A stretch of DNA of 6,846 nucleotides, taken from Chloroflexota bacterium. GTDB taxonomy: Bacteria; Chloroflexota; Dehalococcoidia; GIF9; UBA5629. Under the pieces are notes generated by a model, which saw only the letters and a program-made list of their open reading frames with translations, had not been told where the DNA came from and did not search any database. Below, piece after piece: positions 1 to 5,681 of the stretch. The translations under genes and the position numbers were made by a program. The DNA lies in the NCBI GenBank assembly GCA_026389675.1, contig JAPLHJ010000187.1, forward strand, positions 1-6,846, given 5' to 3'. The stretch's first letter is position 1. Each line of letters opens with the position of its first letter.

Positions 1-112
1 CCGGTCTCTTCTCAAGCTTATAGGGAGGCGAAGGCGGCTGTTGGCTTACTTAAGCAGGGAAGACGTCAACCGCTACAGGACCCTCATCGGCAAGCTTGGA
101 TTACGCAAATAA
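1..112 (+). CDS. rpsO: Small ribosomal subunit protein S15, C-terminal part (5' end cut by window)
   Basis: Reading in frame from base 2 gives 36 residues ending in a TAA at 110-112. They match the end of ribosomal protein S15: an LLKLIGRRRRLLAYL stretch, then a DVNRYRTLIGKLGLRK ending, which corresponds to the family's arginine-rich helix and the usual Y-x-x-LI-x-x-LGLR(K/R) tail. S15 is about 88-89 residues long, so roughly the first 52 lie outside the window. S15 binds 16S rRNA in the platform of the small subunit and acts early in its assembly. The stop lies 22 nt before the chosen pnp start, and rpsO-pnp is one of the most widely conserved bacterial gene pairs, which supports both calls. 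Nothing looks broken; the gene is partial only because of the window edge. Confidence 0.93.
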   Translation, partial: RSLLKLIGRRRRLLAYLSREDVNRYRTLIGKLGLRK

Positions 113-120
113 AATAGAAC

Positions 121-126
121 AGAAGG
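121..126 (+). promoter_or_regulatory. Ribosome binding site deciding the pnp start
   Basis: AGAAGG lies 8 nt before the ATG at 135. It favours that ATG over the in-frame TTG at 96, which would overlap the end of rpsO and add 13 residues with no counterpart in PNPase. The match to the Shine-Dalgarno consensus is partial (GAAGG core). Confidence 0.6.
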
Positions 127-134
127 TTATTAAT

Positions 135-2354
135 ATGTCCCAAAATTTTAAGTGCAATATAGGGGACAAAGATCTTATCATCGAAACAGGCGACCTTGCG
201 CAGCAGGCTGATAGTTCTGTAGTAGTACGTTACGGTGATACGGTTGTCCTGGTCACAGCATGCATCAGCGATGAGGCCAAGGAAAACAGCGATTTTGTCC
301 GCCTTACAGTAGATTACGAAGAACGCCATTACGCCGTTGGCAAGATACCCGGCAGCTTTTTAAGGCGCGAAGGGCGCCCAGGGGAACAGGCGACCCTGGC
401 GGCTCGCCTCTGCGACCGATCGATACGCCCGCTCTTTCTCAAAAGTTTGCCCAATGATATACAGGTAGTGGTCACGGTGCTCTCCACCGATCAGGAGAAC
501 GACCCGGATGTGCTGGCCGTCATCGGCGCATCAGCGGCCCTGACGATTTCGAGTATACCTTTCTACGGCCCTATCGGTGCAACACGTGTCGGCTACATCG
601 ATGGCAAGATGGTGCTGAACCCGCTTCTGCCGCAGATGAATGACAGCACTCTCGACCTGGTAGTAGCCAGCAGCCGCGACAATATCGTCATGGTGGAAGC
701 CGGTTGCAAAGAGATATCTCCAGAGGTTTACATAGAGGCACTCAAAATTGCCCACATAGAAAACCAGAAGATCATCAAGCTACAGGATGAACTACGTGAA
801 GCAATTGGCAAGCCCAAGAGAGAGATAGAAGGTTTCAGCATCAACCCGGCCCTTTTATCAGCCATAAGTGCGGATTATGGGCAGAAGATGGCCGAGGCTC
901 TGGAAAGTGCCGACAGACAGGCACGGCAGGCTGCGCTCGGCGTCATCGAGAAAGAAGCTAAGGAGAAGCTCAAGGAAACTTATGCGGACGCCGAAATAGG
1001 CAATGCTATTGAAGAGATATTAAAGAAAACCTGCCGGGCCAAGATATTGCGCACGCGGAAGCACGTTGATGGCAGGGATATCAAGCAGATACGTAAACTG
1101 AGTGCCCAAGTCGCCCTGCTTCCCCGTACACACGGGTCGGGGCTTTTCTCGCGCGGGCAGACGCAAGTGCTGGCCATAACCACGCTGGGGTCGCTTGGCC
1201 AGGCCAAGACGGTGGATGACCTCGGGCTGGAGGCTACCAAACGCTTCATGCATCATTACAACTTCCCGCCCTATTCAAACGGCGAAGTCAAAAGACTGGG
1301 CTCGACAGGCAGGCGGGAGATCGGGCATGGCGCGCTGGCGGAAAAAGCGCTGTCAGCGGTAATACCGGATGAAAAGGATTTTGCCTATACAATCAGACTG
1401 GTATCCGAGGTGCTCAGTTCCAATGGGAGCACTTCTATGGGCAGCGTGTGCGCTTCAACCCTGTCCTTGATGGATGCCGGTGTACCCATTAAAGCCCCCG
1501 TGGTGGGTATTGCCATGGGGTTGGTCACTGATAAAGAGGACCCGGGCAATTACATAGTCCTGACCGATATCGAGGGTATAGAAGATTTCTACGGCGATAT
1601 GGACTACAAGGTGGCAGGCACAACTAACGGCATAACCGCTATTCAACTCGATATCAAGCTTCGCGGCGTCAGCCATGAAGTACTGGCCAAGGCTACACTA
1701 CAGGCCTGCGAAGCCCACGGGGTGATCCTCGATGTATTGAAAGGCGCTATTCCCGAGGTAAGGCCCTACCTGAGCAAGTATGCGCCGCGCATGTACAAAA
1801 TTACCATCGATCCTTCTAAGATAGGGGCTCTCATCGGACCCGGCGGCAAAAACATCAAGGCCATCATCGAGGAAACCAAGACGACAATCGAGGTATCCAA
1901 CGATGGTACCGTGGTCATCGGGTCATCCAGTGAGGAATCCGCGCAAATGGCTATCCGCAAGGTGGAGGGTCTCACTCAGGATGTAGAGGTCGGCGCTATT
2001 TACACCGGCAAGGTTACACGCCTGCAGAATTTCGGCGCCTTTGTGGAAGTGCTTCCGGGCAAAGAGGGACTGGTGCATATCAGCGAACTGGCGGACCACC
2101 ATGTAGCCAAGGTGGAGGATGTAGTTAAGATCGGCGACGAGATAATGGTGAAGGTCACTGAGATCGACCGGCTTGGCCGCATCAACCTTTCCCGCAAGGC
2201 GGTATTTGCTGAGTCTTCAGGAGGAGCACCGGCTGAGAGGCCGGCAGGCAGCGAGCGGCCCAACGTACCACCGCCCGCTCAGGGTGGTGGAGGAAGGCCT
2301 GGTATACCTCCGCGTGGAGCATACAGGAACGAATCGCGGCGGCCGCCGCGCTGA
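135..2354 (+). CDS. pnp: Polyribonucleotide nucleotidyltransferase (PNPase)
   Basis: This is a 3'-to-5' exoribonuclease that degrades RNA with phosphate to nucleoside diphosphates and can also add 3' tails. It works as a trimer in the cytoplasm, often in a degradosome. The 739 residues show the full family layout: first RNase PH domain (about 1-140) with the GSFLRREGRPGE loop at 73-84; an all-alpha linker (about 230-305); a second RNase PH domain with LPRTHGSGLFSRGQTQ at 329-344, the phosphate-binding S-T-S at 432-434 and the catalytic set D484, D490 and K492 in EDFYGDMDYK; a KH domain with GPGG at 568-571; and an S1 domain at about 619-690. The last 49 residues form a Gly/Pro/Arg-rich tail ending RRPPR. 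The length is a little above the usual 700-710 because of this tail. The ATG at 135 was chosen for its ribosome binding site and for the typical N-terminus after it. It follows rpsO and precedes dapB. Confidence 0.97.
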   Translation: MSQNFKCNIGDKDLIIETGDLAQQADSSVVVRYGDTVVLVTACISDEAKENSDFVRLTVDYEERHYAVGKIPGSFLRREGRPGEQATLAARLCDRSIRPLFLKSLPNDIQVVVTVLSTDQENDPDVLAVIGASAALTISSIPFYGPIGATRVGYIDGKMVLNPLLPQMNDSTLDLVVASSRDNIVMVEAGCKEISPEVYIEALKIAHIENQKIIKLQDELREAIGKPKREIEGFSINPALLSAISADYGQKMAEALESADRQARQAALGVIEKEAKEKLKETYADAEIGNAIEEILKKTCRAKILRTRKHVDGRDIKQIRKLSAQVALLPRTHGSGLFSRGQTQVLAITTLGSLGQAKTVDDLGLEATKRFMHHYNFPPYSNGEVKRLGSTGRREIGHGALAEKALSAVIPDEKDFAYTIRLVSEVLSSNGSTSMGSVCASTLSLMDAGVPIKAPVVGIAMGLVTDKEDPGNYIVLTDIEGIEDFYGDMDYKVAGTTNGITAIQLDIKLRGVSHEVLAKATLQACEAHGVILDVLKGAIPEVRPYLSKYAPRMYKITIDPSKIGALIGPGGKNIKAIIEETKTTIEVSNDGTVVIGSSSEESAQMAIRKVEGLTQDVEVGAIYTGKVTRLQNFGAFVEVLPGKEGLVHISELADHHVAKVEDVVKIGDEIMVKVTEIDRLGRINLSRKAVFAESSGGAPAERPAGSERPNVPPPAQGGGGRPGIPPRGAYRNESRRPPR

Positions 2355-2388
2355 CCTGACTGAGGCCGAATCCTGGGGAAAATTACGC

Positions 2389-2392
2389 GGGG
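2389..2392 (+). promoter_or_regulatory. Weak ribosome binding site deciding the dapB start
   Basis: GGGG lies 7 nt before the ATG at 2400, 4 nt before the GTG at 2397 and 13 nt before the ATG at 2406. Spacing favours 2400. The three possible starts differ by at most three residues, so the protein is hardly affected. Confidence 0.4.
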
Positions 2393-2399
2393 CTATGTG

Positions 2400-3209
2400 A
2401 TGGCTATGTCAAAGATTAAAGTAGCAGTCAACGGAGCGTTGGGAAGGATGGGGCAGCAGACCTTACATGCCATCGTTGCCGATTCCGACCTGGAGCTTAC
2501 CGCGGCCGCCGATATAAAAGCGGAACGGGAACATATGAGCGTGCCCGGGTTGCCCAAAAAGACACCGCTGCATAATAATTTGACCTCGATTATAGAGATG
2601 TATCATCCGCAGGTGGTGGTGGATTTCACGGCCCCCGAGGCAGCAATGGGGGCTGCGAGGCTGGCCCTCAAGAACAGCGCCTGCCTGGTGATGGGCACGA
2701 CCGGCCTGAGCGAAGCCAACCTGAAAGAGATAGACGACCTTGCTCAGAAGTATAAAAAGGGCGCCGTGGTGGCGGCCAATTTCGCTATAGGTGCGATAAT
2801 AATGATGCACCTGGCGAAGACCGCATCAAAATATTTTGACAATGCCGAGATAATCGAGTTGCACCATGATAAAAAGCTGGACGCTCCGTCCGGCACGGCG
2901 CTGGCCACGGCCAGGGCGATGCTGCAATTCCGCGGCAAGCCATTCAGCTACCCGGGAACAGAGAGGGAAACATTAAAGGGCACGCGCGGCGGCCAGTCAG
3001 AAGGTATCGCCATCCACAGTGTACGTCTGCCCGGCCTGGTGGCCAGCCAGGAGGTTATCTTCGGCGCATTGGGGCAGACATTGAGCATCAGGCATGATAC
3101 AGTAAGCCGGGAGAGCTTTATGCCAGGCATAATACTCGCGATAAAAGAGGTTATGCATGTGCACGGACTGGTTTACGGCCTGGAAAGGCTACTAAAATTG
3201 GGAGACTGA
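2400..3209 (+). CDS. dapB: 4-hydroxy-tetrahydrodipicolinate reductase (DapB)
   Basis: DapB reduces the DapA product with NAD(P)H to tetrahydrodipicolinate, the second committed step to diaminopimelate and lysine. The 269-residue protein (from the ATG at 2400) has the N-terminal Rossmann signature GALGRMG at 12-18, VVDFTAPEAA near 73-82, GTTG near 99-102, and the catalytic block E-x-HHDKKLDAPSGTA. In that block H155 and K159 align with E. coli H159 and K163. The C-terminal RGGQSEGIAIHSVRLPG and GQTLSIRHD stretches are also typical. At the end of the second strand an Asp (38) followed by Ile stands where E. coli has Glu38-Arg39. This loses the arginine that contacts the NADPH 2'-phosphate, so NADH preference is possible (inference). 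The stop is 1 nt before asd. The pnp-dapB gap of 45 nt holds no visible terminator or promoter, so co-transcription is likely. Confidence 0.96.
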   Translation: MAMSKIKVAVNGALGRMGQQTLHAIVADSDLELTAAADIKAEREHMSVPGLPKKTPLHNNLTSIIEMYHPQVVVDFTAPEAAMGAARLALKNSACLVMGTTGLSEANLKEIDDLAQKYKKGAVVAANFAIGAIIMMHLAKTASKYFDNAEIIELHHDKKLDAPSGTALATARAMLQFRGKPFSYPGTERETLKGTRGGQSEGIAIHSVRLPGLVASQEVIFGALGQTLSIRHDTVSRESFMPGIILAIKEVMHVHGLVYGLERLLKLGD

Positions 3210-3210
3210 C

Positions 3211-4257
3211 ATGAACAACGCTAATAACGGCTACCATGTGGCCATTGTCGGCGCTACCGGCATGGTCGGGCAGGAATTTATTAAAATACTCGTGCAGAGG
3301 AAATTCCCGATGGCTTCGCTGCAGTTATATGCTTCCGACCGCTCAGCCGGCAGGAAGGTATTCGTCGGGCACCAGGAGATGATTGTCAAGGAAACAGCCC
3401 AAGACTCATTCAATAATATAGATATAGCGCTATTTTCAGCCGGGTCAGAGATAAGCAAACACTTTGCACCTGTTGCGGCCAAGGCCGGCGCGCTCGTCAT
3501 CGACAACAGCGCGGCCTGGCGCATGGATTCACGCGTGCCTCTGGTGGTGCCGGAGGTAAATGCGGAGGATATCAAAAAGCACAGGGGCATCATAGCCAAC
3601 CCCAACTGCTCAACCATACAGATGGTGGTAGCGCTCTTCCCATTGCATAGAGTGAACCCGATAAAGCGTATCACCGTGGCGACCTACCAGTCGGTCTCAG
3701 GGACCGGCATAGCAGCCGTGGAGGAGCTTACCAAGCAGGCCAAGACCGTGCTGGACGGAGGCAACGTAGTGCCCCACGTCTATGCGCACCAGATCGCCTT
3801 CAACTTGCTGCCCGAGATAGACGTTTTCCTGGAAAACGGCTATACCAAGGAAGAGTGGAAGATGGTCGAGGAGACCCGCAAGATTATGCACGCCGAGAAT
3901 ATCGCCATTTCGGCCACGTGCGTGCGCGCGCCGATCTTCGTCAGCCATAGCGAGGCGATACAGGCCGAATTTACCGATTATATGCCGCCGGATGAAGCCC
4001 GCGCGATTTTGAGCAAGGCGCCGGGTGTGAAGGTTCTGGATGACCCTAATGTCAGCCTCTACCCGCAGCCATGGCTGGCGGCCGGCACCGATGATGTTTA
4101 TGTCGGCAGGATACGCTCGGATGCTTCATTGATGAACGGGCTGGTGATGTGGGTGGTATCAGATAACATTCGCAAGGGCGCTGCGCTTAATGCCGTGCAG
4201 ATAGCCGAGGAGGCCGTCAACCAGGGCTGGGTACAGCAGCAGAATAACAATAAATAG
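3211..4257 (+). CDS. asd: Aspartate-semialdehyde dehydrogenase
   Basis: Asd reduces 4-aspartyl phosphate with NADPH to aspartate 4-semialdehyde, the branch point to lysine/diaminopimelate and to threonine/methionine. The 348 residues carry the nucleotide-binding GATGMVGQ at 14-21; DNSAAWRMD at 98-106; the active-site ANPNCSTIQ with nucleophile C133; Q160 in YQSVSGTG; and substrate/acid-base residues R239 and H246 in TCVRAPIFVSHSEA. GTDDVYVGR at 292-300 and the DNIRKGAALNAVQIAEE helix near the end complete the family pattern. Length is typical for the shorter Asd class found in Gram-positives and many other bacteria. The start ATG at 3211 sits 6 nt after GGGAG (3200-3204), inside the end of dapB, and the two genes are separated by one base, so translational coupling is likely. 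The C-terminus is a polar QQQNNNK tail with no known role. Confidence 0.97.
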   Translation: MNNANNGYHVAIVGATGMVGQEFIKILVQRKFPMASLQLYASDRSAGRKVFVGHQEMIVKETAQDSFNNIDIALFSAGSEISKHFAPVAAKAGALVIDNSAAWRMDSRVPLVVPEVNAEDIKKHRGIIANPNCSTIQMVVALFPLHRVNPIKRITVATYQSVSGTGIAAVEELTKQAKTVLDGGNVVPHVYAHQIAFNLLPEIDVFLENGYTKEEWKMVEETRKIMHAENIAISATCVRAPIFVSHSEAIQAEFTDYMPPDEARAILSKAPGVKVLDDPNVSLYPQPWLAAGTDDVYVGRIRSDASLMNGLVMWVVSDNIRKGAALNAVQIAEEAVNQGWVQQQNNNK

Positions 4258-4262
4258 CCAGC

Positions 4263-4267
4263 GGAGG
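4263..4267 (+). promoter_or_regulatory. Strong ribosome binding site of dapA
   Basis: A perfect GGAGG core lies 5 nt before the dapA ATG at 4273, within the 15-nt gap after asd. It is the best Shine-Dalgarno match on the plus strand here and fixes the dapA start. Confidence 0.8.
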
Positions 4268-4272
4268 ACGAG

Positions 4273-5166
4273 ATGAAGAAGTTCGGACGTTTGCTGACAG
4301 CAATGGTAACGCCTTTCACTGAGAAGGGTCAGGTTGATTACGCGCAGGCCAGAAAGCTGGCAAAAGCATTGCTCGCGTCCGGGAGCGATGGCCTGGTGGT
4401 GGCGGGCACAACAGGTGAGAGCCCGACTCTGACCAGCACCGAGAAACTGCGCCTCTTTGTAGAGGTTAAATCGGTCGTTGACGATAATGTGACCATCGTG
4501 GCGGGTACCGGTAACTACAATACACAGGAGAGCATCGATCTGACCAGGGAGGCCGAGAAAACGGGCGTGGACGCCTGCCTGCTGACCGTCCCTTATTATA
4601 ACAAGCCCAACCAGGAAGGTCTCTACGAGCACTTCAAGGCTATAGCGGGGGCTACCAAGCTGCCCTGCATCGTCTATAACGTGCCGTCACGTACCATCAC
4701 CAACCTGTCGGCCGAGACCGCGATCAATCTCAGCAAGATAGATAACATCGTGGGTATTAAGGAGGCCAGTGCCGACCTTGCGCAGATAGCCCGGATCATC
4801 GATGGAGTGCATAAGGATTTTTTAGTTTACAGCGGCAACGATGCTGACACCTTCCCCATTCTCGGGTTGGGTGGATACGGAGTAATCGGCGTTATCACCC
4901 ACATAGTAGGCAAACAATACAAGCATATGATGGACGATTTCTTCGCCGGCAGGGTGGCGGAATCGGCCAAGCTGCACCGCCACTTCATACCGCTGGTCAA
5001 CACCATGTTCATGATAGGCAGCCCGATGCCAATAAAGTACGCGCTGAACTACCTGGGTTTCCGGGTGGGTAAGCCGCGGCTGCCGCTGGTTGTGCCAGAT
5101 GAAAAGGTACGGGCCGCAATAGAGCAGACCCTAAAGAACTACAAGATAGACCTGCCTGTTAACTAA
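4273..5166 (+). CDS. dapA: 4-hydroxy-tetrahydrodipicolinate synthase (DapA)
   Basis: DapA condenses pyruvate with aspartate semialdehyde, the first step committed to diaminopimelate/lysine. The substrate comes from Asd just upstream and the product goes to DapB. The 297-residue TIM-barrel protein has GTTGESPTL (T46, T47), YYNKPNQEGLY (Y109, the tyrosine reaching into the neighbouring subunit), YNVPSR (Y135, R140) and GIKEAS with Schiff-base lysine K163. All align with E. coli T44, T45, Y107, Y133, R138 and K161. YSGND-x-x-T near 186-193 follows as in true DapA enzymes, which argues against the related neuraminate lyases. E. coli lysine-binding residues H53, H56 and N80 are replaced by S55, K58 and Y82, while S50, E86 and Y108 remain, so feedback inhibition by lysine is probably weak or absent (inference). 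It is the last gene of the plus-strand run; its stop is 15 nt from the stop of the opposing gene. Confidence 0.96.
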   Translation: MKKFGRLLTAMVTPFTEKGQVDYAQARKLAKALLASGSDGLVVAGTTGESPTLTSTEKLRLFVEVKSVVDDNVTIVAGTGNYNTQESIDLTREAEKTGVDACLLTVPYYNKPNQEGLYEHFKAIAGATKLPCIVYNVPSRTITNLSAETAINLSKIDNIVGIKEASADLAQIARIIDGVHKDFLVYSGNDADTFPILGLGGYGVIGVITHIVGKQYKHMMDDFFAGRVAESAKLHRHFIPLVNTMFMIGSPMPIKYALNYLGFRVGKPRLPLVVPDEKVRAAIEQTLKNYKIDLPVN

Positions 5167-5181
5167 AACTGATACCCGCCG

Positions 5182-5673
5182 TCAACCGGGGACTTCTTTC
5201 TCTGTAAGCCATGGGTAATGTCCCCTGCGCTTTTTACTCCAGCTGTCTATGCCCTCACTCTTGATAAGCTCCAGGTGATATGCGAGGTTGGGGTGGAATT
5301 TCAGTAACGGTTCCAGATGCTCGCAGGTCTTATACGCATCACATTCCCAGCAGCCAGCGACGCCTTTTTCGATGGCGCAGTTTCTGACCTGACAGCGCCC
5401 GCCTTTCCAGCCACCACCCTCGCGGCAAAGCGAGGTGCATTCCAGCCCCCTGATAGCATTCAGTACAGCCAGGAATTCGGGGTAATACCTAAAAGCCGAG
5501 TTGGCCTCGGCCCAGTATGTCTGGCCTGCCTTCAATTCGGCATATTTAGCGAACTGGAGCTCTTCAAGCAGCCGTTGCAGGCTGGCTGCTGCGGCATAAA
5601 GCTCGGTTTTGGAAGGGATGCAATCTTTACAGTAAAGCCCGCAATAGGTTGTCAGCTGACTATTATCAGGCAT
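5182..5673 (-). CDS. Cysteine-rich DUF3795 family protein, function unknown
   Basis: This is a 163-residue soluble protein with ten cysteines and no membrane segment or signal peptide. An N-terminal YCGLYCKDC motif (C11, C15, C18) is followed by a helical stretch of about 60 residues, then C79, C83, a GGGWKGG loop, C94, C99, C108, C111 and C117. The segment running from CREGGGW through CQVRNCAIEKGV to GCWECDAYKTCEHL is what I recognise as the DUF3795 pattern. The grouped cysteines suggest a bound zinc ion or iron-sulfur cluster (inference); no reaction is known to me for the family. The tail ends in a basic KKRRGHYPW segment. The gene follows purA by 6 nt. Its ribosome binding site, GAGGAG, overlaps the purA stop but sits only 2 nt before the ATG. 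No alternative ATG, GTG or TTG start is apparent before the first cysteine motif. Co-expression with purA is likely; a functional link to purine synthesis is not shown. Confidence 0.85.
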   Translation of the reverse strand: MPDNSQLTTYCGLYCKDCIPSKTELYAAAASLQRLLEELQFAKYAELKAGQTYWAEANSAFRYYPEFLAVLNAIRGLECTSLCREGGGWKGGRCQVRNCAIEKGVAGCWECDAYKTCEHLEPLLKFHPNLAYHLELIKSEGIDSWSKKRRGHYPWLTEKEVPG

Positions 5674-5675
5674 AG

Positions 5676-5681
5676 CTCCTC
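5676..5681 (-). promoter_or_regulatory. Ribosome binding site of the DUF3795 gene, overlapping the purA stop
   Basis: On the minus strand the junction reads TGAGGAGCTATG: the purA stop codon TGA shares its last two bases with a GAGGAG Shine-Dalgarno, and the ATG follows 2 nt later. The short spacing is unusual and would suit a ribosome that finishes purA and restarts in place. Confidence 0.6.

Noticed and set aside
96..134. Longer pnp start at the TTG at 96 (13 extra residues)
   Set aside because: It overlaps the end of rpsO, has no good ribosome binding site, and the added residues do not resemble PNPase N-termini. The ATG at 135 has AGAAGG 8 nt upstream.
113..134. Possible RNase III-type autoregulatory hairpin before pnp, as in E. 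coli
   Set aside because: The rpsO-pnp gap is only 22 nt and A/T-rich, with no visible inverted repeat.
2173..2400. 75-codon plus-strand open frame overlapping the end of pnp and reaching the dapB start; possible frameshift extension of PNPase
   Set aside because: The frame has no recognisable protein features, and I see no slippery site with a following structure. The pnp frame ends normally after a plausible tail, so chance openness in a G+C-rich segment is the simpler explanation.
3231..3674. 147-residue minus-strand open frame inside asd, and a similar 157-residue frame at 4159-4632 across asd/dapA
   Set aside because: Both are antisense to genes with intact catalytic motifs, and neither shows a domain or a convincing ribosome binding site.
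5175..5190. Possible terminator hairpin CCCG-N8-CGGG between the convergent genes
   Set aside because: The stem has only four base pairs and an 8-nt loop. No continuous T run follows on the plus strand. On the minus strand a broken T-rich stretch follows, which is not enough to call it.
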